DNA of 64,000 nt from Atopsyche davidsoni (GCA_022113835.1 JAILWY010000005.1:1506501-1570500); one strand, 5' to 3'; positions 21,451-34,614 are shown, counted from the first letter of the stretch. The notes: generated by a model not told the origin, from the sequence alone. Program-made: numbers and translations.

Positions 21451-23760
21451 GAAACCTTATTCATTGGAAAACGTTGCTTGTATTTCACATGTTATTTGTA
21501 TTGGATGGGCATTGTGCGGGCTATAAATAGAAATGAATTCGCATCGCCACCGCGGGTTTTATTCGTGGGCTGAACAAATCAAATATTTGTCTCGATACCT
21601 AAGACGATATACTGCAATATGCACGCATAAAAATTCAACATTATTATTTTTATAATAAAAAAAAAAAGTTTTTGAATGTACATGTGTTTATAGCCATTTT
21701 TGCATTTCAGGATTTAATACATAGTATAAGCCAAAGCAAAGAATCGTCGATTGAAATTAAAGGGCAAGGTAGTTTTTCGACCCTCTCGATTCATTCAGCT
21801 TAGTCCGCTTGCGCGATGACATACTTGTGACAAGTATCGGGTTCGAGCCTCCGAGCCCTCCTCCCTCGCTAACGTCCTTAAGGGTGTAATTGCGCAATCA
21901 TTCGAGTGGCCTCAGAACACTGGCCTTGATGGACCGGCGCATAATTGCATAAAGACCGAGAGGACGGACATCTGGCGCGGCGCTCTTCTCGCCAGACCTG
22001 TCTCTCGCTAGCGTCCGTGATTATCATTCTCCAGTGGCGTGCAGTTCAAAACGCTTTGCTTGATACACTCTACATAGCTAAATGCATTACAACGCACCCT
22101 ATAACTTATATATCTTGCCATAATTTTACATTTTAAAGAAAAAAATTCAAACATCTACTCAAGAGACCTACCTGGCCGGACACTACCGCAATCGTTTACG
22201 ATAACCTTAAGCCACTTGTTCGTTTGTATATTTATTTGCAGCCTCGAATATACGAGTGATGTTGATATACCCAGATCATAATATTAAACTTGAATGTCTA
22301 GCTCTCGTGAGATAAACAAAAAACGCCGCTGACGTACAAGTCCACCACACGCTCTTTGGAATGTAATTGCCCAACGCTCTGGGTGCCGAAAGATCGATAA
22401 TTTGAAGATAATCACCGGTGAGACAGGAAGATTTTTTATTCTAAATAGATCATAGGACGACCGGTAACAAGCCATATGCTGTTGCCCTATTTTATGGCCT
22501 TGTTATATTATGGCATCTGCTTTGTTTTTGGATGCTTTTTAAAGTGGGGTGCCTATATAGACCGCGTTTATTGTTTTATTGGATAACGAGGTTTATTACT
22601 CTTGGAAAAATTGGTAACTGTAATATATCGGATCGAACACATATACACAATGGTAAACCAATCTTACAGTATAATCAGGATACAGCCTACCTTGTTAAAG
22701 GAATCATTAACATTATATTAAAACACATGGCTGTATATAAATTACCCATATGTGATCCCCTCACTTTTTTCATCACTTCAACATGATATGCTACAATACC
22801 TATTTTACTTATGCGTTTTATCTACTAATATGAAGATATAAGATGTTGAGGAGTAGCTTTATCAAAATTACCCATATACTTTTCACATTTTGGCATTGTT
22901 TCATACTGTGTTTATATTTTTGGTAAATATTCTAGATACGGCACAAAGATTTAATACAATAATTTCGTATCTACGCCATATTACTAAACGGTGCTTGTTC
23001 TGTTTCAAATATCGTCTTTCTTTAGACTTAAGGCATTATTTAAAAACATTTGGCTTCAATAATCAATTTCCCGTGTGCGATTCCTCTAATATTTTAACAA
23101 ATTATTTATTTAGAAATGCTGCAGTATTCTAGCTACTAATACTATCGTCTTCTGTATAGCAGTTTATTTTAACTGCTACATTAAATTATGGTTATTAATT
23201 TTATGCATTTTCTACGTAAATGAAGCCCTTGGATATTAAATTACTAGTATAAATTGTAATACTAATACTGTGAATGGTTATTAGATTTCTATTTTTTGTA
23301 TTTAGCGTTTGGTGTTCAAGTTAATTAAAACATCGTAACTACCGACTATTAAGAGGAAATCAACCTAATCACACGTACGATCGCCTGATATTGAAGTACC
23401 TCGTACCTGTCTTCCAACGTCTGCAATATTAATTCCCATATATAATGTCGCAGTGTTTGGGCTAAACAGAACCAGACGATATATGCGACCATGGGGAGCC
23501 GCCTGAACCGCATTGTCCAATATAAGATAATCGCCCGTAGCCTAGCAATAGGCTGCCAAGACGAGGGCAGGGTGGTCTCAGAATATATTGAGGGTGGAAT
23601 TAAATATCTAGTCCATAGTGGAGCAGTATCTGTAGTGACTCATAAACTGTTAATTATATTCACGACTGACATGTTAAATTCGTAGTACTTTACGCTAACA
23701 ACAAATAAAATTCGTCAGATGTCTAGAGGCTACTTTTTGTTTTTTTTTTAAGTGTACTCT
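21451..23760. other. Noncoding stretch with GC islands
   Basis: 21780-22060 is a GC-rich island with two related phrases (ctcgctaacgtcc at about 21866 and ctcgctagcgtccg at about 22005). The rest is AT-rich. Open frames at 22284-22475, 22532-22786 and 23491-23685 show no domain or codon evidence. Confidence 0.45.
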
Positions 23761-23774
23761 GACGAAGGCTTTGA

Positions 23775-23962
23775 TTTATAAAAACCTCTACAACCTAATG
23801 TATTAAGTGTTTTTAAACTTGTTAATGTAAAAGGCTATCTTTTTTATTAAAAACACATTCATCAGCCTCGTGGATTAAAGATTAGGAAATCTGCCAGCCA
23901 CATCTTAAACCCAAGGATCAAATCTAGATGAAGTAATATTTTTTATGCTTGGTACAAAAATA
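23775..23962 (+). mobile_element. tRNA-like repeat, copy 1
   Basis: This matches the element at 30752-30927 on the opposite strand over nearly 190 bp. The shared core is cattcatcagcctcgtgg followed by attaggaaatctgccagcca. The A-box-like part is TGGATTAAAGATTAGG (23871-23886) and the B-box-like part is GGATCAAATCT (23914-23924). A short insertion (about 10 bp) lies near 23832. Confidence 0.65.
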
Positions 23963-26099
23963 AATTTAAAAAAAAGAAATATTCTTTAACGCTATATATT
24001 ATCAACTACTGAAACTACTAATGAAATACATGGATTTGTAACTATACAAATGTGAGTTTTAAATATTTCTACTTTAGAATTTATATGTTATTTACCATTT
24101 GTTTTAGGTAAACTGTAAATTTTGGTTTTTAAAACTCTTTGTAAAAATTTAAATAAATGTTAAAATAATACAAAAAAGTGTTTATTCAGATAATCAATTC
24201 ACACACAAAACTATGAAAATATTTTTACGAGATAGATAGAATTCGAATTCGCTTGCTTACCCAAAAGTCCATGTAAATAAAGAATATGATAATTCATAAG
24301 AAATTAAGTTATAATCTTTTATAAAAAGATATAATGATATGAAATTTTATGAGAAAAATATGTAATTTTTTTGTACAATTACAAAACTATTCCACAAAGA
24401 TATATAAATTGCAATATAATTCCATTAATTTAACAACAGCCATGAGACTTTTAAATTGGCGTGGTTATAAAATTTCTAAATATCATTTGAAAAGGAACAA
24501 AAAAACAAAAATAATAGCATTATTATAGAAACGAAGAGTACTTAAAAGTAGATGTTTTATTTCTTTGTATTGAAACGAAGCACAAAAAAACTTTACGTAT
24601 ACTGACATTGACAAAAAATGACATTGCAAACAATAGCGGTGGGTCAGAAAAGCAGAAATACTAAAATAAGCTGCTACATTCGAGGCCATATAAAGCAGCT
24701 CAATTTTCTATGCAATTATGATTATTTATAAAACATATGCTTTATTTTATTATTAATACTTTAGAACTGTAAAATGATACTCAACAAGTCACAGAAAATA
24801 TTTTATAAGTGCGAATAATATTTTTTATGGTACATAATACACGTTCTTTATAGCAGCTAAAATATCTGCTAATTAAACGAAATGCAAAACCAAATGTACT
24901 AGTTTTGATTTTATATTCGAATGATGTTTGTAATTAAATTCTTGTCGTTAATTTGGGAGATGTTTAAACAAATAGATACCGCAAAAAATTATTTCGAAAA
25001 TTTAGGCAGTTGAATTTTTAGCATGTACTATAAAGTTCCTAGAGTTTTAGTTCCATGTCAATTATTTTTTTATGGCGGCTAAACGTAGCTGCTATTTGCA
25101 GCTGTTCTAGTTATTACAACTCGTCACTAGCAACTAACAGGAGATTGAATTAAACATGTGAAACTAAAATGGCAGTTTCAATTGTTACATTTTCGGTGGA
25201 ATATCACGCGACGGGTAAGGTTAGTCGGTTTACGCGTGTGTGACTGTTGAGTATCGTGATTCGTCGGGCCGTTTTTTCTCCTGTCATTCATTCGCTTGTG
25301 ATCGTGTGGGCTTTCTAACTTCGGCCCAAATTAGGTCTTTTTAATGCTTGACGATGAATGCTTAAACAGAGCACGAAACGACTCTACACGATAAGGTGAA
25401 TTTCTATGTAATTGAAAAATAATTTATTTTTTATTTTTAAAGTAGGCTTAAAATAAAAGAAGGCTGGCATTTAAATGTTAAAAAAATCTAATATGATATT
25501 GCAGTGATATAAAGAATTCGTTAGATTGAATAGAAATAATGTTTTTGAAAACCTACTGTTGCAAATGATGTCAAACAAAATAATTATCTTCAATAAGATA
25601 TATAAGTGCATAAATACATATTTATTTCATTACGTCATATTAACTAAGTGGATCCAACAAAGGATATTTTAAATATTTTCTTCTATAACATATATAAGTA
25701 CTCAGTGGAGTTCCATTTTAATATTTTAAATATTTCGAGATTAATAATTAAATTTTAAAAATTCGAGCTCTTGGTGTATTTTTACAAAATTTCATCATTT
25801 TTATTAATAAACAATAATTTAAAATATTTATTAATAATCATTTATTTATTCATATTAACTGTATCGTGATTTCAATGACTAGCAAGCCAAACTTGGTGAC
25901 TCCGAGAAGAGCACTGAGTTTTCTTTTAAGAATTAAATTAAACTTATAAGTCATCTCGGTTTTAAATGCTTGCAACCACCCTAGCTCGATTTATTATCAA
26001 AAACGTAATTAATTTATTTTTATTTATTTTATTATTAAAATATTCAGTCAAGTGTTACAATTATTGCGATCATCAAAAAGACTTACCAGCATCGTTGTT
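23963..26099. other. AT-rich noncoding stretch
   Basis: No gene recognised. 25190-25370 is GC-balanced and could be a regulatory island or leader. 25696-25727 carries a short repeat (agtactcagtgg, ttccattttaatatttt) shared with the foldback element at 46.46 kb. Confidence 0.45.
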
Positions 26100-26320
26100 G
26101 ATTTCCAAGTGGTGTAGGGGTGGGTGGGGGGTGCGAGGTGCGGGTTGAAGGGTGCGGGGGTGCCTGAGGCGGGTCGCGAAACCTCGCACAAGTGTCGAGT
26201 GACGTCATCCCTCAGCGTGATTGGATTGGTCGCGAATCGCCCAACCGAAGACGAGTGCTCTGGTGTGATTGACGTTCGGACGCCAACTTATGGACGATTA
26301 CCTATAATATGACGTCGTTA
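26100..26320 (+). promoter_or_regulatory. GC/CpG-rich promoter-like island with CRE and CCAAT motifs
   Basis: A G-rich run with four or more G-tracts lies at 26117-26160. A perfect CRE palindrome TGACGTCA is at 26200-26207, and two tandem inverted CCAAT boxes (ATTGG at 26220 and 26225) run directly into GTCGCG. A second GACGTC follows near 26311. This is promoter-like, but no coding region follows on either strand, so a noncoding RNA or enhancer is possible. Confidence 0.4.
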
Positions 26321-27360
26321 AAGTACTTGATATTTTTATATATGCGTTTAGAAAATTTTCAAATTCATTGATGCAAAAAATATATTATTACTATACATAA
26401 TTAATGTAACGTTACTGTATGGTTGAGAAAATACGCTATTTTGCCTTATAAGTGCTTTTTAAGATGAAAAATCCCAAAAATGTTTATATGTATGTCTATT
26501 TTGTGGATTGAACGTCAATCAAGTGCGTTTGAAAATGATTTCAATGAAACTCAGAAAAATATCATCGTGACTTGTGTAGGATTTGAATCTACATCCCCAA
26601 GCTTACATGGCTGGTTATTTCCTTTCTAATGCTTTCTGCTTTTGGTAAATCATATTTGTTGTAAAGCTTAAACACATGAATCTACTATAAACGTTTGGCT
26701 AAAAACATCTTTTTTAAACAGTAGAGCCCATTTAGGTGTATAAAATTTGTAACTCAATTAAATAATCGACACTTCAGGCGGGCACGCCTTCTAAAATTAA
26801 CAACATAATTGTGTAATTGACTATTTAAAAAAAATAAATTATTTAAATACAAAAAAACAGTTGAACTTTTTAAATGAACAAAAACGGAAAATAAACTTTT
26901 TACCGGATTATGTAGCTTAAGTAGCACGGTTGTAAATTGTAGTTCTGAACACTCAAACTTTCGCGGCATGTAAAGGTGCAATAAATCGTCCGTATGCCAA
27001 TTGCAAACTTTCATTAAATTCCCTGTGCCATTTAACCCACGACGTAGAATTGCATACAGCTGGTAATAAACCTATATCTATTTGGTATATATTACTCCGG
27101 TCTCCCCGTGCAGAATTTACGTCCGCATTGCCTCCCTGGCCGGTCCCACATCCTACCCTTTTTTATTGAACACAGGCGGCGATATATTACCGTTTAGTTA
27201 TTAACGGTAACACTGTTACTTTACGCAGTAACGTTTTTATTTATAAATGCTTGGATTGATTTTGAATTTCTTACAAAATATAAAAATTGGATATAGTCCT
27301 CTTCAAAGCGAATTGTTGACTTGACGACAAGTGAATAAGATAGTTGAAAAAATTCATTGT
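26321..27360. other. AT-rich noncoding stretch
   Basis: A tRNA-like B box on the minus strand (AGATTCAAATCCTAC, about 26577-26591) suggests an old SINE, but the A box is poor. The stretch near 27190-27235 has inverted GTTAC/GTAAC words. No coding seen. Confidence 0.35.
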
Positions 27361-27565
27361 GCAAAATCTAGTCTATACACTTGTTGATTTGCACTTTTTG
27401 ATTTTTTTTATTCCGTTTAGCAAATCCAAGTTAATTATGAGATTTTTGTTGGTAAATTTAATGTTATTGACTGGGTAACCAAATTGACTAAACTGATGTG
27501 CGAAGCGAACATAAAAAAATTCACGTGTGAAATCTAGTCTATACGCTCTTTGATTTGCATATAGT
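27345..27565. repeat. Tandem duplication, 166-bp spacing
   Basis: AATCTAGTCTATAC followed by a TTGATTTGCA stretch occurs at 27365 and again at 27531. Similarity starts about 20 bp earlier at AAAAATTCA. The sequence between copies is largely unrelated. Confidence 0.6.
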
Positions 27566-27618
27566 CATATAAATCGTTTGCTATAAAAAGATGAACCGCT
27601 TCATACACACTTTGCGGA

Positions 27619-27816
27619 TTACTTTGGCATCACAACAACACCACTTTGTCCTAAAAATTGTTCAATAATTGGAGGATTATCATTCTCTAACCACTCCACT
27701 TCTTCAATGTCATTTAGTTCAGAATCACTGGACAGTATTGGTAGAAGTAACGTTGAAGAGTCGAAACAAACATTACGAGCTGTATACCTAAAGAGTAAAA
27801 TAACCTTCTGCCGCTT
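27619..27816 (-). pseudogene. Possible transposase N-terminal remnant
   Basis: A stop-to-stop minus frame of 65 codons has no start codon. It contains an acidic stretch (SSDSELNDIEEVEWLEND) followed by PPIIEQFLGQSGV, then stops. An acidic N-terminus followed by an FxGxxG-like motif is reminiscent of piggyBac-type transposases, but the match is from memory and weak. Nothing continues it downstream, so it is at best a fragment. Confidence 0.2.
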
Positions 27817-30751
27817 TTAGAGTAAACACATTCAAAAAGGTAATAATACGTGCCCCGCTTTTAGACAGCAGTCCGCGAAACGGGTACTAGTACCCGCCCA
27901 ACACAATTTTTTTTTAAAATTATTTTTCTAAAAGAATTGTTCTCAAGGTATATATATATATTAATATGAATGGTTTGCTCGTCCAGCCCTGCTCTTGAGC
28001 TAGGTAATTCATAAAGGCAATGCACGCATGTGCCGTGACAAACAAGGGCCGCATACAATGGCAGAAATTCAATCATTCCGTTGGCACGCGAACTTTAAGT
28101 ATGCTATATGGATAAAGTAATATGTCTAAATAATAAAGTTAAGTCATGTTCCCGGCTGGGGGTTCCCCTCCCCCTTCCCGAGCCTCTAAGCCCATATAAT
28201 AACGTTATGCGTGTCGGAATACGTCGAATTGTTGGGTTAGTGGATGTGTTATATTGTAACGTTAACAACGTTATGTCGCCAAAGAGAATTTTAATTACGT
28301 TACGAATCGATGCGTTGTGACGTGACGGGGTAATTATGGCATTGGCTTGTGTTTAAAATTTTAAAAACATGATTTATTTTTATTATTTATATCTTATTAC
28401 ACCACGAGATAAAGTTTTTCATGAAAACATTTTAGCAACTACCTGGGACGAAAATGTTAGTTTTAAACTTCTATTTATTTGAGAAAATGTTCATTTATTT
28501 TATTTTTAGAATTATTTGAGGTATTTATAATTATACATTTTTCAATTTTACTATTAAAAGAGTTTTAATAAAATACTTAAATTATCTACCGTTATGCTCG
28601 TCTTACGCGAAAAGGTTGCGCCATATAAAATGTTCTAATACCTTTGTTGTAAACAGTGTGTAATAATATATTTTATAAAAGTTATATTACAGCAGTCGTT
28701 TTCATTAGGATAAAGCGCATAGCATTAAAAGATAATAAAAGTAAGCCGTAGAGCCGAAAAGTTTACCAGCATACTTTAGCGTTACCCCCGAGGACGGTAA
28801 CGGTAACGGTAACGTTATAGGAGCTCGCGTTTACAGTCGGCGCCAAAATAAAACTAATTATAAAATAACGTAAAGTCAAGTGATGACAGACATTCGAGCC
28901 CGGCAAAAATTAAGCACAAAGGACTTATCATTCGGGTCATAAACAAAGAAGGGAACAAAGGTGTACTGCGCACTCATTTGGTAAAGGGATATACCGTACG
29001 ACAAATATAAACGAAATAATTTTTGTTTTATTACTTGTTGCTAGTAAAATATATTTCATATATATAATAAAGCCATATAGTGTGGATATCTGCTGATGAC
29101 TACATGTCGTGAAATACTAGTGCTGAAGTAAAAGTTTCCTCAACCTCAACTCTTGACATCCAATAATAAAAATAATATTTATCTTAAGACTGAGTAACGG
29201 CTTAGGCTTTATGTCGCGGTAGCAAAATAATTGTTTATTTTATTTTTGGAAGATAAGCCAAATGTATTAAAAAAAAAAAATTAAACTGTTACTACGAATT
29301 CAGAACATTTTTCACAAAATAATTTCAACAGAAGCTAGAATTAATGCTTTACAAAATACAATATTACGCGCAAAGTACTTTTTTTTATTTTTTATGATTT
29401 GTTATAAGTAATAAGATTTCTGTTGAATCATATAAGTCTATTTTATTAAGATTTATATATAATTTATACATTATTTTTTTTAATTTACTATCTTTTTAAA
29501 TGCTACAAATCTCAAATAAATACTTCCTGAGAAATGAATTTTGGAATTAATTTGTTTCTCCAAACTGTTTCTATGAAGAAAATACAAATAGCTTTAGTAA
29601 CCGCTCTATTTTACAGCTAATTTCGAGTGAAATAAAGTAACGAGCACAGAACATTAGCTATATATATATGTACTTTTACTTCTTGCGGATTCGTAGAGAG
29701 TTTAACCCGGATAATACCTGCGCGTAATTCTCCTGCAATTAGCCCAAAAATGCACTTAAAAACCTCGCATTAAACTCAGGTAAACTCAGAGCGTTGTCGT
29801 GTCTGGACTCGCGTTAAGGGTTGTGGAGGGTGACTAATAATTCAGACTGTCTCACCGGATGTCCCGATAATATACCCCCCTCTACACCCTTTACGAATTA
29901 CATACGCACGTGTTTGACTCGGTTAGTAATAGGAGGTGATTAACTGAAATTTGACATGAATATTGATTTTGAAACTAATTAAATGCATGTTTGACAATGA
30001 TTACTGTAAATCAACTTGAATCTAATAAAAAAAAACCACGATTTATTTCTTAACTGTGTTGACATAAAAGACGATCAAAACTGTTAGTTTCTCAATATAT
30101 GTCTTTTGAATAAAAATACCCATCGACTTGGGAGAATACAAATATTTTTGTATGTGGGTGATAAGTAAAAAAGTAGTTAATCAAAAGTCAATTATAATTT
30201 TTGTCGAGTGAAGGAGCGTTAATTGTATAATATGTATTATTGTACGGAAATAATACTTATTTATTGTATGCTTTTACTTGAAATATTTCAAAGATTTATT
30301 TTAACAACTTTGAAGTTGTTTAGATACGCAACACCGAGACCAACCAAATTACACAAAACGCGCAGATACTGAATGGCGTAGTAAAATGGCATACAATTAA
30401 ATATTAGGCATAATGCTAGCAAAAGATACAATACAGTATAATGCAGCTATTATTGGACATTCTCACAGATTTGCCGGCGAGTAAACCAAAGGCGGATAAG
30501 AAATGGTAAAAAAAAAGGATTCGAGACGCGGGGGACGGCTGTGCTCTTCACGGGCGGCACTGATATTATGGTATAATGCAAGCCGAATATATTTTACTAC
30601 TAAGTATTTCGACACCAATAATAAAATAATAGCAAAAGCTTGTTTCTGAGTTGATATAAAATGAACATTTTTAAAATGTCATTAAAAATTCCGGAGACGT
30701 CGCAAGTCACGGTTGTCTTTTATTATTTATTTCACGTTGCTTTAACAATAA
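27817..30751. other. Noncoding stretch
   Basis: AT-rich with GC patches at 28140-28200 and 28780-28990. GGTAAC is repeated three times at 28796-28813, with an inverse GTTACC 15 bp upstream (about 28781-28786) that can pair with the first copy. 29760-29910 is a third patch. No gene recognised. Confidence 0.45.
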
Positions 30752-30927
30752 GTTTTTGTACCAAGTATAAAAAAATATTTCTTCATCCAGATTTGAACCT
30801 TGGCTTTAAGAAGTGGCTGGCAGATTTCCTAATCTTTAGACCACGAGGCTGATGAATGTGTTTTTAATAAAAACATTAACAAGTTCTAAAATATTTAATA
30901 CGTTATGTAGTAAAGGTTTTTATAAAC
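30752..30927 (-). mobile_element. tRNA-like repeat, copy 2
   Basis: Read on the minus strand it matches copy 1 at 23775-23962. The A-box-like part TGGTCTAAAGATTAGG and the B-box-like part GGTTCAAATCTGG are better preserved here and resemble an Asp-type tRNA. The two copies lie in opposite orientation about 7 kb apart. Confidence 0.65.
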
Positions 30928-31410
30928 TGCTGAGTTAAGAATTCTTTGATTATACGCGTGGAAGTGTACTGTTTACCATTAGAAATACATCATCATCATC
31001 ACACTTACACCCAATGAACAAAGCCTGCAATATTCGCTGTGCTTGTAGTTAATAATTCCCGCTATCGTCCACTCCACGGCGCTGCAGAATATCATCCGTA
31101 GGCCTTTTCATCGCCTCCATTCACAGTCGGCTGGAACATTCGCGAGGCTTTTACTAACTAGCGTGAAATTCTTTCAGGGGATGGCTCCGTACAATCGCCG
31201 CTGCGATTGGTCGCGGTGCGGCGCATCATGCAGGACGGCGGGCCAAACCACACGGGCTCCCGCGTGACGCGATTCTGCATGCGATATTACCACACGTCGC
31301 ATATCGAAAAACCACAAAAATCAATAAATAAATAAACAAAGCTCTGAGATTTGCAGAACGATGATAACTTAAGCACAGAAAGGGTGCAATCACCGGAAAA
31401 GAACAAATCT
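30928..31410. promoter_or_regulatory. GC-rich island, candidate regulatory element
   Basis: 31060-31280 is CpG-rich and contains GATTGGTCGCG (31205-31215), an inverted CCAAT box. The same 11-mer occurs at 26224-26234 in the island 5 kb to the left. No coding region recognised. Confidence 0.3.
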
Positions 31411-31507
31411 CAGAGGTTCCCAAACTTTTTGGCCCGTCGACCCCTTGTCGAGTTTTCATGTTTTTCGTAAACCCCCTGCTTTGCTAATATCTAATTTTTA
31501 CATTTGA

Positions 31508-31558
31508 CAGGATTTTTTGTCCGTTATATCCGAAGTCCGTTATATCGAGGTTTTACTG
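31508..31558 (-). mobile_element. pogo/Tigger terminus inside the hAT element
   Basis: Read on the minus strand it begins CAGTAAAACCTCGATATAAC and abuts TA at 31559-31560, as pogo-family ends do. TCCGTTATATC is repeated at 31520 and 31536. No opposite end is found nearby, so it is a solo fragment. Confidence 0.5.
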
Positions 31559-31678
31559 TATACCTTTTTAAATAAAAACACACAAAATGCAAAAATCAAT
31601 ACTTTTAATGGGAGGGATGGGTCTGATGCTTTGATAGCAAATTTTCAATATTTGGCTTCAAATAAGTCAAATTTAACT

Positions 31679-31963
31679 TTAAATCTCCTCGCCCAGTGAT
31701 TTCCAATATATTTCATTTTTTTTCAGAAGAATGGCAACCGCACTGAAACTTCTTATCATGAGGAATGAAGATGGAAAAACTATCATAAACCTTCTTGCGA
31801 TAGTCCATAATGCAGGATAAATAGCAGGTATGTCTCTCTGAAGCCAAAATTGCTGATATCCTTTTCTAAACTGCACCTTCAGTTCTTCATTAGTGCTTAT
31901 TCCGATCAGTTTTTCTTGTAGTATGACTTCCGATTCTTCAATGTAACCGTATGGATTGATAAT
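31679..31963 (-). pseudogene. hAT transposase C-terminal fragment
   Basis: A stop-to-stop minus frame of 94 codons contains EELKVQFRKGYQQFWLQRD, then IYPALWTIARRF, then FPSSFLMIRSFSAVAILL. This follows the pattern of the hAT C-terminal dimerisation region (FW..YP.LW...A...F.S.YL.E.GFSA), as in ZBED5/Charlie-type transposases and domesticated relatives. The usual cysteine-glutamate before the SGFSA-like motif is replaced, a stop lies directly upstream at 31966-31964, and no catalytic region is present. It is a non-functional remnant. Confidence 0.7.
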
Positions 31964-32123
31964 CTACTGGTATTTTGGTGATGACCTGCTTAAATCTTTA
32001 TCCATTCTCGTAGACCCCCATATACCGTTCATGGACCTCGCATTTAATTTTTCGCTATCATCGACCCCTTCTAGGGCAAAATCGACCCCTGGGGGTCGAT
32101 ATTGACTACATTGGGAACCTATG

Positions 32124-34614
32124 ATACATGATAAGTAAAAATCCTTCCTTTACATTACTACTTTACTCAAGTTGTCTATTTGTGTTTTTAAAACTATGAA
32201 ACATATTTAATGAAAACTATTTTATATATGTTTTGTTATTTAAAAATAAATGTTTTATGCATTAGCACATATGACGTTACTAGGCGATTCCATGTCACTG
32301 CGCAAGCAACAGGTTGTTCATTGCCTAAAAATACGCCTACCGCTATATTTGACAAACATCATTTTTAATATATTTTTGGACGTATGAATATGAATATAAA
32401 CTTATTGGAAATATAATAACACTTATATATAATTGACTTTTTCCGTATACATATATGTTTATTGCGTGTCAAAATCATATTTTTTTGCGTACTGTATCGG
32501 TGGCAGGTATTGTAGCGTGTAAAACGGTCTCCTCAGCATAATAACACCGAGCAATTGCATCTTTGTCAGTTAGGCTTACTGCGTGCAGGCCGAGTGCCGA
32601 GCTCGCCGTTTTACATTGTAAGTGGTTTTGACGGATCGAAATTCATACAGACAACTGTTAAACAGCGTGACTTGAAAGATCGCTTTGTGCGTTTAACACG
32701 CTGGAAGCCTCGAGAGCTCTCCAACTTTTGCAAATTTCATGCAATTTAAGGACGAAGTTATAGGACGGACGTTTCTTTGTGAGAAAATTTTTTTTATAGT
32801 TTTCACATAAAAATAAATAAAATATTTACATGGCTGCACAGCAGTTTTAACACCGGTACTTTTAACAAATATTTTGTATTCAAATTACTTTGTATACGTG
32901 ACTCAGATGTAAAACCACTTCTAATTTTATACATTTTGGGATTCGGGACTAAATGTGATGATATTAAATTTTATTGTTTAAATTTTTTGGTTGAATTTAT
33001 TGAAAAATTACTTTATTTCTTCAAAAAATTATCTTTATCACTCACTGACCTAATCACAAAATTGGCAATATTGTTACACAAACAATTTTTTTTTTTTTTT
33101 TCACTCGGGGAAATATCAAGTCCGAAGTTTTAACAAATTAGCATTCACTTATCATCACTTTTTTAGCAACCTTTAAAACTAACAAATGAATTATCAATTT
33201 ATAGTGAAAAATTGACATCTTCAGTCTCAAAGAAACTTTCTAATCAAACTTTTTAAAAATGCTCATGATGTGGCATATGATTGGTGTTAATTGATTGATA
33301 AGTTTGTTAAACCTTATGCTGTACAAACAAAACTTGTAGGTAAAATTTTTATTTGAATAGGTTTCTTGCCATATTTTTTTTGCTGGGTTCAAAGATAAAG
33401 TTATTTTTATTTAAAAAAAATCAAGGTTTATATAGTCCAGAAATTTTGAAGATTTCTAACCTATTTGTCTTACTTTGTGGTAAGACATGTAGCAAACAGG
33501 TAAACAGCTAACAAAGCAACAAGTAATCCAATACTTAAATTATGTTTTACAGATTTAAAGCAATACATTGCACACTTTTCCAATGTCCCAGTCAGTTTAA
33601 ATATTCTAAACAATGACCTAAAAGCTAAATCCAAAATAACTCATGTCCGTGTTTTTGTAGAACCCGTTTTCTCTGAACTCTCTTTGGGGCGTCTGGCGAG
33701 ATAATTATAAGACGGTAAGCCGATGCACTTCGGTGCCGGCATTTTAAAAGATATTTTTTATTCTACTAACTTGAAGAAATACCTTTTTTTGGTATAACAA
33801 TAACCGCGGCCGTACCACGTCTTGCGATGTTAATCTTATTTAATATCCCTGATTCTTCATCGTTACTTCCAAAAACTCATAAACTGAAACACAACTTTCT
33901 TTTCAATGCACGGAATAAAAAAAAATAACTATTTATATTTTTTATAAATATGTTTTTTATTTTGGAGATAAATAAATTAAATTTATCAAAGAGACTACTG
34001 AAATCTTTATATGTAAGAATAAGATCTTAATTCATAACATATGGCTGTTTTATTTTTTTCTATTTAGTGGTCCTCTTTTAAAAAAACAAGTATTTTTTAA
34101 AGTATATACATATTAATAAATCTTGTTATATAAAAGACTTCTAAAATTTATTACTGTCCAACGATATTAACATACAGACAGTAGGAACATTTGTTTAATT
34201 CAAAATAATTTAAAAAATGGTGCAAATATTTATAATATATAAACACATATTAATGAAATCAAATAGTTTAATGATGTATTACTGATTAATGAGTGTTATT
34301 TTGTAATTCTAAATAATACATTTTTATATATCTACCAAACATTCTTAGATTCATCAAAGAGACTGTAAAAGTTTTTTAAACTTATTTCTCAGTTATTGAC
34401 GATGTTTAAAGCAGCGAAAGTACTTTTACCAGTGTTTATATATACTCAATCTATTTTGACAATTATCTTCCTTTCATATTACGATTTAAAGCGTGGAATA
34501 ATGTATCGAAAAAAAATATTTTTTTCCACATTTCATGACAAGTTACTGAAATACTTGTGGCCTGAATTCACAACTCAAACTCAATGTGTAAATATAAAAA
34601 AGAAGTTCTGAAAA
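32124..34614. other. AT-rich noncoding stretch
   Basis: Only small GC patches at 32510-32760 and 33650-33740. No open frame here shows domain features; those listed by length alone are A/T-driven. Confidence 0.5.

Larger units (their letters stand above)
31411..32123 (-). mobile_element. Degraded hAT element, 713 bp, with nested pogo end
   Basis: The left end is CAGAGGTTCCCAAACTTTTT and the inverted right end begins CATAGGTTCCCAA. Both are followed inward by GTCGACCCC/ATCGACCCCC. The flanking 8-mers do not match, so the insertion is old. It contains a transposase C-terminal fragment (31679-31963) and a pogo/Tigger-type terminus at 31508-31558. Confidence 0.75.
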
